Below are positions 53,226 through 61,651 of a stretch of 64,000 bases of DNA, one piece after another. Below the pieces are notes generated by a model. It made no database searches, was not told the DNA's origin, and was given only the letters and a program-made list of their open reading frames with translations. Origin of the DNA: Pseudomonadales bacterium (GTDB taxonomy: Bacteria; Pseudomonadota; Gammaproteobacteria; Pseudomonadales; Azotimanducaceae); NCBI GenBank assembly GCA_024234635.1, contig JACKNX010000005.1, forward strand, positions 186,001 through 250,000, written 5' to 3'. Each line of letters starts with the position of its first letter. Within the stretch, counting starts at the first letter, position 1. The translations under genes were made by a program, and so were the position numbers.

Positions 53226-54458
53226 ATGCCCTGGTATCACGGGTGGAACGTGCTGGCGGCGGGGCTGATCTTTCAGGGCGTGAGCTTTGGCCTTGGACTG
53301 TACTGTTTCACCTTCTATGTGACGCCGTGGGCCACGGAGTTCGGCGTCGGTCGCGGTGACGTCATGGTCGTCTTCCTGATCCTGCAGGCCTCCATGGGCC
53401 TGTTGGCGCCATTTGCCGGTCGCGCCATGGATCGACTGCCCATCCGCCTGCTGGTCTGTATTGGCGCCGTCAGTCTGGCTGCCGCACTGCTGCTCGCGGC
53501 AAGGGCAACCGCGCTATGGCAGCTGATGCTCATCTACGGCACGTTCATGGTGGGCGGCACGCTGCTCTCCGGACCGCTCGCCGCGCAGACGCTGACCGCC
53601 CGCTGGTTCAACCGTCGCCGGGGACTCGCCTTCGGCATCTCGACCGTCGGTACCTCACTGGGAGGCTTTCTGCTGCCACCGCTGGTGACCGGCCTGCAGG
53701 CTGCGCATGGCTGGCGCGACGCCAACGACCTGCTCGCGCTGCTGGTGGTCGTCGCCGTGCTGCCGCTGGCGATGCTGTCGCTGCGCGACAGGCCGGCGTA
53801 CGGTGAGGATGCGGTGGAAGCCCGGCTCGAAAACAGCAAGGACACGCCCCAGCACGTCGCTGCGCAAACTGCGTGGACGCTGAAGGCGATCTTCGCCGAA
53901 CCCACCTTCTGGCTGATGGTGGCCACCTTCGCGCTGTTTGCCATGGTGAACGGCGCCCTGCAGCAGAACCTCGCCCCGTTCGGTCTGGATCACGGTATCG
54001 ATGCCCGCACCACCGCCTGGGCCGTGTCCGTGATGGCCGCCCTTATGGCTTTGTGGAAAGTGGTTGTCGGCGCGCTGGCGGATCGTCTGGACGTGCGTTG
54101 GCTGTTTCTGTTCTCGCTGGCCACGCTGCTCGGCGCCATGCTGTGGATGGCCACGCATCCCTCACCGTGGGAGTTTGCCGTGATCTGTGGCCTGCTCGGC
54201 ATCGCTGCCGCCGCCCACCTGCCGTTGCTGGCCGCAATCATCAGCCGCCACTTCGGCACCGCCTCGTTCGGCATGGTGATGGGGCTGGTCGGCCCGTTCA
54301 CTACCTTGTCAGCCACCGGGCCGTGGCTTGCTGGTGCGCTGCGCGACGCCTACGGCAGCTACGACCTGGCGTTGCTGGTCTTCGCCGTGCTGCTGATTCC
54401 GGCCGCGGGGTGCATGCTGAACCTCAGACTGGCGCCGGTGACGGGGAGTCGCGCGTAG
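53226..54458 (+). CDS. MFS transporter, monocarboxylate/oxalate-formate antiporter-like
   Basis: 410 aa from MPWYHGWNVLAAGL at 53226 (GGGGAGGAA site). The HGWNVLAAG opening, the MFS loop GRAMDRLPIRLLV and TARWFNRRRGLAFGISTVGTSLGG are typical of the monocarboxylate/oxalate:formate branch; 12 hydrophobic segments. It probably carries a small organic acid. It stands alone in DNA bounded by inverted copies of the structured repeat, so it may have moved with them. Confidence 0.85.
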   Translation: MPWYHGWNVLAAGLIFQGVSFGLGLYCFTFYVTPWATEFGVGRGDVMVVFLILQASMGLLAPFAGRAMDRLPIRLLVCIGAVSLAAALLLAARATALWQLMLIYGTFMVGGTLLSGPLAAQTLTARWFNRRRGLAFGISTVGTSLGGFLLPPLVTGLQAAHGWRDANDLLALLVVVAVLPLAMLSLRDRPAYGEDAVEARLENSKDTPQHVAAQTAWTLKAIFAEPTFWLMVATFALFAMVNGALQQNLAPFGLDHGIDARTTAWAVSVMAALMALWKVVVGALADRLDVRWLFLFSLATLLGAMLWMATHPSPWEFAVICGLLGIAAAAHLPLLAAIISRHFGTASFGMVMGLVGPFTTLSATGPWLAGALRDAYGSYDLALLVFAVLLIPAAGCMLNLRLAPVTGSRA

Positions 54459-54590
54459 CAGTCGACGTGTCTTACTTCCCGACCGGCGCTGATCGGGAGC
54501 AATCTCCCGCACCCGTGATAGCAAACAACGCTTGCCGAAGGCGACCACCCAAGCTAGTGGGCCGCTATACCGAATACTGTATATAGAAGG

Positions 54591-54846
54591 ATAGTCAGCT
54601 TTCGGGGCAGGATTGCCAAAGATACCTGGATGACCAATCAGTCCAGAACCTTGCCTCGGGATCTGGGGTGCGTACCAAGGCTTGTTGACGATCATGCATG
54701 CGACCGAGACCCTCGATGACCTGCGGATCAGCGGCGAACCACCGAATGTCCGTCTGCACACATTGCGCGGAGATCCAGGGAGTTACCGGAGTATCACGAT
54801 CAAACTGCCGTGGTGCATTACATTCAGATTCGAAGACGACTGCTGA
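54591..54846 (+). pseudogene. Degraded HigB-family toxin gene
   Basis: Too short and broken for ordinary ORF finding. From ATA at 54591 (where a start ATG is expected; GAAGG just before) one frame reads IVSFRGRIAKDTWMTNQSRTLPRDL; the frame then shifts by one and continues as LLTIMHATETLDDLRISGEPPNVRL, HTLRGDPGSYRSITIKLPW, CITFRFEDD. These blocks are those of the RelE-like HigB mRNA interferase. The gene stops at TGCTGA, where the structured repeat begins (54841), so the last roughly ten residues and the expected higA antitoxin are lost. Three lesions (start codon, frameshift, truncation) make it inactive. An AT-rich TATA-like stretch at 54575-54585 may be its old promoter. Confidence 0.75.
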
Positions 54847-54935
54847 AACAAGTCCAGGATGGACTTTTTCAGCACCCTCTCATGGAACTTCAGTTCCACG
54901 CGTGACAGCACCGGCAATCGCAACGTGGCCAACTG
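54841..54935. repeat. Structured repeat, partial third copy, inverted
   Basis: The first 34 bp are the exact reverse complement of 53017-53050 (a self-complementary hairpin unit), and the next 61 bp match the spacer 52956-53016 in reverse with about 6 mismatches. It forms a 95-bp inverted repeat bordering 53051-54840 and cuts off the 3' end of the higB remnant. Confidence 0.85.
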
Positions 54936-54957
54936 TTGGGCACCACCAGATCTCCTC

Positions 54958-56268
54958 CTACTCGCTCACCAGCCGACGATGCAGCACCCACAACGCCGCC
55001 GCGGCCACCAATGGCGGCAGACAGAACAGCTGATACACCTCGCGCGGCGCCCATCCGGCTTCCAGCAGAAATCCCGTGGCCAACGGACCGAGGATGGCGC
55101 CGAAGCGGCCGAACCCCACCGCCAGCCCGGTTGCCGTGGCGCGCATTCCCGGCGGGAACAGCGCCGGCGTCAGGCTGTAGAGCCCCATCATGCCGCCCAC
55201 CACGAAGAAGCCCATCAGGGCAGCCATGGTCAGCATGGCAGCGAGTGACTGCGCCCAGGGAAACAGGAACATGGACACGCACGTGAAGAGCATGAAGCCG
55301 ACCGTCAGCGGCCGCGCGCCGAACCGCCAGGCTGCCCAGCCGAGCAGCACGCCGCCCGTCGCGCCGGCTACGTTGAGCAGGATGCCGCCGCTGATGCCGG
55401 TGGTGGCATCCAGCCCACCATCAACGAGCAACTTGGGCGTCCAGCTGGTGACGAAATAGAACGCAGCCAGCTGGAAGAAGAACGCCGCGCAGAGCGCCCC
55501 CAGACGCGTCGCCACCCGCGGATCGCCGAGCACGGCATAACCCCGGCCGGCGTCGGCCATAACCGGCGTGGGCAGTGCCGAAAGCGGGTTTCGCCCCAGC
55601 CGGGCAAGCAGCGCATTCACCCGTGTCAGCGCATCAGAGTCACGGCGCGACAGCAGAAAGTCGAGGGATTCGGGCAACCACAGCAGCACCAGCGGGATCA
55701 TCACGCCGGAAAGCAGGGCTCCTGCCCAGAACACCCCCTGCCAGCCGAAGCTGCTCTGCAGAAACAGGGCCGCAAAACCGCCCAGCACCGCACCCAGGGG
55801 GAAGCCGGCCTGCATGATGGCCACCGCCAGCTCGCGACGCCGGTCGGACGCAAACTCCGCCACCATCGTATTCAGGCTGGGCAGCAGCACACCAACACCG
55901 AGCCCCGTGCAGAACCGGAAAATCGCCAGCGCTTCCGGCGCGGCCGCAATGGCCGAAGCGGCCATGCTGAGCGTCACCACTCCCAGGCCCATGAGGATGG
56001 TGGCGCGTCGCCCGATATAGTCCGCCACCGGCGCCAGCAGGATCGAAGCGCCGGTCATGCCAGCGACACCGGCGCTGAACACGATGCCGAGCGCCGCGGG
56101 TGACAGGTTCCACGCCCGCGCCAGCTCCGGCGCCGCAAAAGCAATGGCCATGACGTCGAAGCCGTCAATGAGGTTGATGAGCAGGCAGATACCCACGGTG
56201 GTTATCTGCAGGGCCGTCATCGGACTGTCCCGCAACAGGGTCGTCGCGCCAGCCGGTGGCTCGGTCAT
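54958..56268 (-). CDS. Aromatic acid:H+ symporter-family (AAHS) MFS transporter
   Basis: 436 aa, 12 hydrophobic segments. The first-helix motif LLINLIDGFDVMAIAFAAPEL with Asp residues, the loop APVADYIGRRATILMG and LPESLDFLLSRR are hallmarks of the AAHS branch (PcaK, BenK, 4-hydroxybenzoate and related carriers). It imports aromatic acids with protons. It is divergent from the MarR gene over a 70-bp region that holds the TTCACGTGAA palindrome, and so is a likely uptake system for the substrate of the 36-51 kb operon. Confidence 0.9.
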   Translation of the reverse strand: MTEPPAGATTLLRDSPMTALQITTVGICLLINLIDGFDVMAIAFAAPELARAWNLSPAALGIVFSAGVAGMTGASILLAPVADYIGRRATILMGLGVVTLSMAASAIAAAPEALAIFRFCTGLGVGVLLPSLNTMVAEFASDRRRELAVAIMQAGFPLGAVLGGFAALFLQSSFGWQGVFWAGALLSGVMIPLVLLWLPESLDFLLSRRDSDALTRVNALLARLGRNPLSALPTPVMADAGRGYAVLGDPRVATRLGALCAAFFFQLAAFYFVTSWTPKLLVDGGLDATTGISGGILLNVAGATGGVLLGWAAWRFGARPLTVGFMLFTCVSMFLFPWAQSLAAMLTMAALMGFFVVGGMMGLYSLTPALFPPGMRATATGLAVGFGRFGAILGPLATGFLLEAGWAPREVYQLFCLPPLVAAAALWVLHRRLVSE

Positions 56269-56310
56269 GCGTCAGGTACTCCTGGCTTCCGCTGGACTTT
56301 TATTTCACCA

Positions 56311-56320
56311 TTCACGTGAA
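56311..56320. promoter_or_regulatory. TTCACGTGAA palindrome between AAHS transporter and MarR genes
   Basis: Identical to 51411-51420; the shared context is one base longer (ATTCACGTGAA). It lies 18 bp before the MarR ATG and 42 bp before the transporter ATG, well placed for autoregulation and control of the divergent gene. Confidence 0.65.
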
Positions 56321-56338
56321 GAGTCTACTTTTTCAGCC

Positions 56339-56836
56339 ATGGCCAGCACCGCCCGCAACACTCCCCGCGTCCGCGGCGCGCGCAAGCGCGCGGACCCCAG
56401 CGCCAGCGACTTCCTGCTCGCCAACTCGCCGTTCTACCTGATGGCCCAGACCAACGGGCGTTACATGCTGGCCATGGAGCGATCCCTGAAGGCGGTGGGC
56501 ATGGACCTGCCCCGCTGGCGCGTGCTCATGGTGCTGCATGAAAAAAGCCCGAGCACGGTTTCCGAGATCGCCTCACGCTCCGCGATGAAACTGTCCACGA
56601 TGACCAAGGTGGCGCAGCGCCTGGCCAGGGAAGGGTTCGTCGAACTGTCCGCCAATCGCCAGGATGCGCGCAGCACCGACGTGCATCTGACCGCCAAGGG
56701 CGCCGAAGCAGTCACCACGATACGTCTTGCCGCCAGTCGCGTGTTCCAGCGCGCGACCGGGGAATTCAGCGACGCGGACATCGCCACACTCAACCATCTG
56801 CTCCTGCGGCTGGACGCGGGATTGCAGGAGCTCTGA
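56339..56836 (+). CDS. MarR-family transcriptional regulator
   Basis: 165 aa from MASTARNTPRVRG at 56339; no start further upstream is compatible with the neighbouring gene. Winged HTH: LPRWRVLMVLHEKSPSTVSEIASRSAMKLSTMTKVAQRLAREGFVEL, then the wing NRQDARSTDVHLTAKG. A basic disordered tail of about 25 residues precedes the fold. MarR repressors are released by phenolic or aromatic ligands. Shared palindromes tie it to the AAHS gene and to the aromatic operon start 5 kb away. Confidence 0.9.
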   Translation: MASTARNTPRVRGARKRADPSASDFLLANSPFYLMAQTNGRYMLAMERSLKAVGMDLPRWRVLMVLHEKSPSTVSEIASRSAMKLSTMTKVAQRLAREGFVELSANRQDARSTDVHLTAKGAEAVTTIRLAASRVFQRATGEFSDADIATLNHLLLRLDAGLQEL

Positions 56837-56904
56837 CGACACACGACCACAATGACATCAACGGCGCCCGGCGATCGCTGAACGCGCCCGCCCGCGTGTC
56901 TGCA

Positions 56905-57375
56905 TTACTCGGCCGGGGCCTCACCCGTGGGCGCCCCCAGCAACTCGCGGATATCGTCCGGAATACGCAGCGCCTTCAGTTCCCCGTTGTCCTGGATCTG
57001 CGCATACACGCGCGTGGCCCTGCCGCGCGTGACCATCTGCTCGGCATTGGCATGCCGCGCCGAACAGTCCCAGGTGATGGTGGAACGGGTGATCTCCGCA
57101 AGCGCAATGCGTGTGACGATCTTCTGCCCGTACGCCGCCGGACCCACGAAGTCGAACTGAATGCGCCCCATGACAAACGCGGTGCGGCCCTTGTCGATCA
57201 TCTGGTTCACGGGATAGCCCGCCTGCGCGAAAAACTCGTGCTCCGCGTCGTTGAACCACGCCAGCATGCGCGGGAAGTAGACCAGGCCGAAGGGATCCGA
57301 CTCCCCCCAGGCCACCGTGAGTTCGCGATAGTAGACAAGCATTTCGCAGTTCCGTTGATCGTTGTTGATTGCCAT
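56905..57375 (-). CDS. 4-Hydroxybenzoyl-CoA thioesterase-like hotdog protein
   Basis: 156 aa. Hotdog-fold thioesterase with the 4HBT-type sequence WGESDPFGLVYFPRMLAWFNDAEHEFF (active-site Asp in SDPFG) and GRIQFDFVGPAAYGQ. It would hydrolyse an aromatic or short acyl-CoA. ATG 57375 is taken; an internal ATG at 57342 is possible. Its place beside the aromatic genes suggests a rescue role for CoA trapped in dead-end aryl-CoA esters. Confidence 0.83.
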   Translation of the reverse strand: MAINNDQRNCEMLVYYRELTVAWGESDPFGLVYFPRMLAWFNDAEHEFFAQAGYPVNQMIDKGRTAFVMGRIQFDFVGPAAYGQKIVTRIALAEITRSTITWDCSARHANAEQMVTRGRATRVYAQIQDNGELKALRIPDDIRELLGAPTGEAPAE

Positions 57376-57392
57376 GGCCCGAAAGGGATCCC

Positions 57393-58847
57393 TCAGGCGG
57401 CATCCCAGCCTGGAAAACCATGGAAGCGTTGCCAGGGGTCGTACTTTTCCCGTACCGCGCCGAGGCGCTCCCAGGCAGTATCGGAGTAACAGGTAAGCAC
57501 ACGCTCCCGCGCCGCAAATCCATCGGTTTCGTTCACATAGCGACCTGCCGCGCCGCGCCCCATGACCTGGGTCATGTCCGCCAGCCAGGCATGATTGTCC
57601 GCATCGTCAGCCGGATCTTTCCACACCGTGTAGGCACCGAGAAACGATCGCCCAATCCGGGAAAACGCCGCGTCGCCCGGCCCGCGGTTGTTGATGCGCG
57701 GGGAAATGAGCAGATGCGTACCCGGCGACGGCGCCTGCCCGAACAGGTCCACGGTGGCGGCGGCGGATGCCGGCAGGTCGTCCGTCCACACGGTCTCCAC
57801 CGCGTAGCTGCCAAAACCGAGACCACGCGTGGCGTCCATGCTCTCGATGAAGGAGCGCTCCATGGAGCCGGGCACAAATTCCATGCGCGCCAGCGCCTGC
57901 GCCGCTTCTGGCGCGCGTGCATACGGCGTGAGCAGCCGCTTCGCCTCATCCGCCGATTGCGCGAATGCAGCAAACCGTACCACGGCCATCGGCCCGGCCG
58001 GGCCGCGCGCCATCAGCATCATCAGCTCCGTTTTGGCCGGCGCCGAGGCCCGCACACGCTCGAGCCAGCCGGCGGCATCACCCGCCGCGGTGACAGGGAA
58101 TACATAGGCACTGGCCACCACGTGGGTTGGCGCATCGTGCAGGCGAAGCCTGTACGCCGTGACCACGCCGGGGAAACCGGTGCCGCCGCCGCGCACCGCC
58201 CAGTAGAGATCGGGGTGGTCATCCGCGCTCACGGTGACGCGTTCGCCGGACGCCAGCACCACGTCGGCGGCAAGAATGTTCGCGCAGGCAATGCCGCCCC
58301 AGCTGTCGCCATTCACGCCAACGCCACCACCCAGCAGGTAGCCGCCCATCGGCACCGTCGCGCAGTGCGCGTAAGGAAAGGCAAAGCCCGCTGCGCCCAG
58401 GCGCTGGGCAAGGTTTCTGCTCCAGATGGCGGGCCCCACCCAGGCGGTACGCGCGGCCGCATCGATGTGCACGTCGCGCAACGCGCCGAGATCGAGCAGC
58501 ATGCCGCCATCCCGCAGGAAGGCGCCACTGACATTGTGCCCACCGGAGCGCACCGCAACGCGCAGATTGTCGCGGATGGCAAGCTGCACGCAGGTAACAA
58601 CTTCATCCACGGACTGCGGACGCGCGATGACGTCCGGATAACGCGCATGTTTGTAGTTCTGCCAGGCAGCACCGGTTCGCCACGCTTCGTAATCCGGATC
58701 GTCCCGGTAGACCAGTCGGCGGCCGAAAGTATCTCCCCATACGGGCAACGGCGATTGCACCCGGCCGGCAGCACAACCGCCCAGCCAACCCATGGTGGTG
58801 GCCGTGGCCAGCAGCCCCCGCAGTGCCTGACGTCGATTCATGGACAA
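57393..58847 (-). CDS. Exported BBE-like FAD-linked oxidase
   Basis: 484 aa. The N-terminus combines a twin-arginine motif (NRRQALRGLLATATT) with a lipobox (WLGGC, Cys25), so it is probably a Tat-exported lipoprotein. PCMH-type FAD domain: VRSGGHNVSGAF with His104, and HCATVPMGGYLLGGGVG with Cys162. Both positions match residues that carry bicovalent FAD in berberine-bridge-like enzymes. The BBE C-terminal tail is present (AGRYVNETD, LGAVREKYDPWQRFHGFPG). It would oxidise an alcohol, sugar or alkaloid-like substrate with O2. Confidence 0.87.
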   Translation of the reverse strand: MSMNRRQALRGLLATATTMGWLGGCAAGRVQSPLPVWGDTFGRRLVYRDDPDYEAWRTGAAWQNYKHARYPDVIARPQSVDEVVTCVQLAIRDNLRVAVRSGGHNVSGAFLRDGGMLLDLGALRDVHIDAAARTAWVGPAIWSRNLAQRLGAAGFAFPYAHCATVPMGGYLLGGGVGVNGDSWGGIACANILAADVVLASGERVTVSADDHPDLYWAVRGGGTGFPGVVTAYRLRLHDAPTHVVASAYVFPVTAAGDAAGWLERVRASAPAKTELMMLMARGPAGPMAVVRFAAFAQSADEAKRLLTPYARAPEAAQALARMEFVPGSMERSFIESMDATRGLGFGSYAVETVWTDDLPASAAATVDLFGQAPSPGTHLLISPRINNRGPGDAAFSRIGRSFLGAYTVWKDPADDADNHAWLADMTQVMGRGAAGRYVNETDGFAARERVLTCYSDTAWERLGAVREKYDPWQRFHGFPGWDAA

Positions 58848-59061
58848 CGCGTCGATTCCAAGCGCAAAGAAACGCAGTGTACTACCTGAGCGGATGCCTC
58901 AGGACGCCCCGCGATCCGGGATGGTTCTGCGCTCATAACCGCGCCTCCCGGATGTACAGGCGAACCACAGGCGCATAGTCCTTTTTCGCCGCGCCATAAT
59001 CGCGTGGCGACAATCCTGCGTACACTGCCGCGCTGTCGCCTGCCTTGCCCTGGAGCTACTC

Positions 59062-59556
59062 ATGACCGTATGGCGTCGCCTGCTTCCCCTGATGCCCGCG
59101 ATATGGCTCGTGGCCTGTACCGCGCAACCCGCTTCCCGCGAGGACGATGCCTTCTTCGCGGATCTGGTGCAGAGCCGCTATGCGCAACCGTTTCGCCAGG
59201 GCAATCTCGATGCCTGGCTTGCTGCTTTCGCGGACGACGCCACTGCGCTGCATAACAGGCGACCGGCCGACAGCGGCAAGGTGGCCATCGAGGCATTTGG
59301 TCGCCTGGTGTTCACGACGTTCCGCGCGGAACGTTTCGAGTTGAAGGTGCGCGAGGTGCGACGCCAGGGGAACTGGGCGCTCACGCGCGGTGACTTTGCC
59401 TCTCACCTGGTATTCCGCGACTCCGGCGAGTCCGCGCCATGGGGCGCTGAAACCGGCAAGTTTCTGCTTCTCTGGGAGCGCGGCGCCGACGGCGTGTGGC
59501 GCATCGTCCTCGACATGGGCAATGCCGGCTCCGATCAGTTCGGAGACGGTCCATGA
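59062..59556 (+). CDS. SnoaL/DUF4440-like lipoprotein
   Basis: 164 aa, GGAG site 7 nt upstream. Lipoprotein signal: LLPLMPAIWLVACTAQ, with the acylated Cys at residue 19. The mature part has the NTF2/SnoaL cone-fold pattern (QPFRQGNLDAWLAAFADDATALHNRRP, WALTRGDF, FLLLWERGADGVWRIVLDMGN). Function is unknown; such domains bind small hydrophobic ligands or act as simple hydrolases or isomerases. Its end overlaps the cytochrome c start (ATGA). Confidence 0.78.
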   Translation: MTVWRRLLPLMPAIWLVACTAQPASREDDAFFADLVQSRYAQPFRQGNLDAWLAAFADDATALHNRRPADSGKVAIEAFGRLVFTTFRAERFELKVREVRRQGNWALTRGDFASHLVFRDSGESAPWGAETGKFLLLWERGADGVWRIVLDMGNAGSDQFGDGP

Positions 59557-60206
59557 CCCGGTTGTGCACGCTGATCGCCTGCACTCTGCTGACGGGCGCC
59601 GCCATCGCCCAGGACGGCCGTGAACTGTTCTTTTCCTGCGCGGGCTGTCATGGCGCCGATGGCGCCGGCGATCCCGCCAAGGGCGCGCCCAATCTCACAG
59701 GCCTGAGCGCGGTCTACGTCGCCCGCCAGATGCGCGCCTTTGCCACCGGCCGGCGCGGTGCGCACGCCGACGACTTCTTCGGCAGCCAGATGACGCTGAT
59801 GGCGCCCATCTACGTGGATGCATCCTTTGCGCCGGACGACCGGCTGACGCCGCTCACGAACTTTGTCGCCGCACTGCCCTGGCGCTCCGCACCGTCGCGC
59901 TTCGATGGCGACGCCGCACGCGGCGCAGCCGCCTGGGCAGCCTGCGCTACCTGCCACGGCGCGCGTGGCGAGGGCAATCCCGCGATGGCGGCGCCCCGCC
60001 TTGCCGGGGTATCGGACTGGTACCTGGTGCGGCAGTTCAACAACTACCGCACCGGTATCCGCGGCGCGACACCGGGCGATATGGACGGTCTGGTCATGGC
60101 TGCCACGGCACGGGGCGCCAGTCTGGGTGACAGCGACCTGGCCGATATCGCCGCCTGGCTTGTGACGCAGGTGCCCGTCGACGACACTGGCACGCCAATC
60201 CAGTAA
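59553..60206 (+). CDS. Dihaem cytochrome c (c4-like)
   Basis: 217 aa from ATG 59553, which overlaps the preceding stop. A signal peptide (LCTLIACTLLTGAAIA) is followed by two class I haem domains, each with a CxxCH (CAGCH and CATCH) and a distal Met region (MTLMAPIYV; VMAATARG). Periplasmic electron carrier, about the size of cytochrome c4. Linkage to a SnoaL-like lipoprotein and an SRPBCC protein, with a flavin oxidase divergent, suggests electron transfer for a periplasmic oxidation. Confidence 0.9.
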   Translation: MTRLCTLIACTLLTGAAIAQDGRELFFSCAGCHGADGAGDPAKGAPNLTGLSAVYVARQMRAFATGRRGAHADDFFGSQMTLMAPIYVDASFAPDDRLTPLTNFVAALPWRSAPSRFDGDAARGAAAWAACATCHGARGEGNPAMAAPRLAGVSDWYLVRQFNNYRTGIRGATPGDMDGLVMAATARGASLGDSDLADIAAWLVTQVPVDDTGTPIQ

Positions 60207-60222
60207 CTGACGGGAGATCACA

Positions 60223-60642
60223 ATGGCGAAAGCCCAGGTTGTAAAACAGATCAAGGCACCGGCGGATGCCGTATGGGCCGCGCTCAGCAACTTCTCCGGC
60301 ATCAAGGTCGGCGGCCCGATCAGTTCCATTGCCTATGAAGGCGAGGGCGTCGGCATGGTGCGTACCATCGGCATGGGCGGCGGCCTGGTGGTGGAACGCC
60401 TTGACGTACACGATGCCGTACAGCGCAAGTTCGCCTACTCCATCATCAACGAAGACTGCGCGCTGCCGTTCTCCAACTACTCCGCGGCGGTAAGCATTGC
60501 CGACAACGGCGACGGCACCAGCACGGTGGACTGGACCGGCACCTTCGACGCCCGCGGCGTACCTGAGGAAGACGCCATCAAGGTGGCCACCGGCATCTAC
60601 GCCGGCGCCATCAAGGGTGCCCAGGTCGCACTGGAAAAGTAG
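60223..60642 (+). CDS. SRPBCC-family (polyketide cyclase-like) protein
   Basis: 139 aa, GGGAGA site upstream, no signal peptide. The helix-grip fold is indicated by VVKQIKAPADAVWAALSNFSGI at the start, VERLDVHDAVQRKFAYSIINEDCALPFSNYSAAVSI in the middle and a C-terminal helix IKVATGIYAGAIKGAQVAL. Such proteins bind hydrophobic ligands. 16 bp after the cytochrome c gene, probably the same transcript. Confidence 0.82.
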   Translation: MAKAQVVKQIKAPADAVWAALSNFSGIKVGGPISSIAYEGEGVGMVRTIGMGGGLVVERLDVHDAVQRKFAYSIINEDCALPFSNYSAAVSIADNGDGTSTVDWTGTFDARGVPEEDAIKVATGIYAGAIKGAQVALEK

Positions 60643-60673
60643 TCCGTCGATCCACGCTGTCGTCCGCCAGCCG

Positions 60674-61651
60674 TCATTCGCTGGCGGGCAACAACGCGAG
60701 ATGCCGCAACATCGCCACGAACTGCCGCAGACGCGCCTCGCGATAAGCGTCGGTATCCATGTCACGGTAGTCGTAGAAACCCTGGCCGTCGCGTAGTCCG
60801 TTGCGCCCTTCCTGCATGTTCCTGGCAACGATGTCCGGCAGCGCGTAACGCTGCGCATCCACCGCGCCCTGCAGGTACCGGGAGGCGTAGTAAAGGATGT
60901 CGCCACCGCCCCAGTCGATGAACTCCAGCAGGCCCAGCACCGCAAACCGCAGGCCAAAGCCCACGCGCACGGCCTTGTCGATTTCCTCGGCGGTGCCGAC
61001 ACCTTCCTCCACCATGCGGGCAGCCTCGTTCATCACCAGGGCCTGCAGACGGGGTACGACATAGCCTGGCGCCGCGCCCATGCGGGTGGCCACCTTGCCG
61101 ATGGACTCGAGGACGGCGGCGAGCCGGTCGACGACCGCCGCGGAGGTCTGCCTGCCGTAGCTGAGTTCCACCAGCGGCATCAGGTGGGCGGGATTGAGCC
61201 AGTGTGCGTTGAGGAAGCGTTCCGGCCTGTCGACGCCATCCGCCAGCGTATCCACCAGCAGCGTGGACGTGGTGGAGGCGATGCAGCACGTTGCGGGCAC
61301 CAGGGGCGTCAACCACGCGAACACGTCGCGCTTGACCGCCAGCACTTCCGGCACTGCTTCGAAAACGAGCGTTGCTCCCGCAAGCGCTGATGCCGCCCCG
61401 GCCAGGGGATGCACCATGACACGCTCCCGCACGCGCCCGCTGTCGGCAACCAGCTGCTCGCGCGCAAGGAAGTCGAGATCCACCGACAACCGCTGCCGGA
61501 TCCCGTGCGCCAGCGTGTCAAACGCCATCGCCTCCCGCGGTCGCGCATCGATGAGACGAACGGCGACGCCGGCCATCGCGAAGGCGAGCGCGATGCCTTC
61601 GCCCATGCGCCCCGCACCGACCACGGCAATCCATGCCGGTCGGCTACTCAT
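60674..61651 (-). CDS. 3-Hydroxyacyl-CoA dehydrogenase-family protein
   Basis: 325 aa. NAD-binding start WIAVVGAGRMGEGIALAFAMAG, then FEAVPEVLAVKRDVF, the catalytic His region LNAHWLNPAHLMPLVEL and C-terminal helices AAPGYVVPRLQALVMNEAARMVEEGVGTAEEIDKAVRVGFG. It oxidises a 3-hydroxyacyl-CoA or a related hydroxy acid (the family includes carnitine 3-dehydrogenase-type members). The start overlaps the stop of the upstream dehydrogenase (ATGA), so the two are co-translated. Confidence 0.88.
   Translation of the reverse strand: MSSRPAWIAVVGAGRMGEGIALAFAMAGVAVRLIDARPREAMAFDTLAHGIRQRLSVDLDFLAREQLVADSGRVRERVMVHPLAGAASALAGATLVFEAVPEVLAVKRDVFAWLTPLVPATCCIASTTSTLLVDTLADGVDRPERFLNAHWLNPAHLMPLVELSYGRQTSAAVVDRLAAVLESIGKVATRMGAAPGYVVPRLQALVMNEAARMVEEGVGTAEEIDKAVRVGFGLRFAVLGLLEFIDWGGGDILYYASRYLQGAVDAQRYALPDIVARNMQEGRNGLRDGQGFYDYRDMDTDAYREARLRQFVAMLRHLALLPASE

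Noticed and set aside
53051..54840. Composite transposon carrying the MFS gene
   Set aside because: Inverted borders are present but there is no transposase and no target duplication could be identified; kept only as a repeat-bordered segment.
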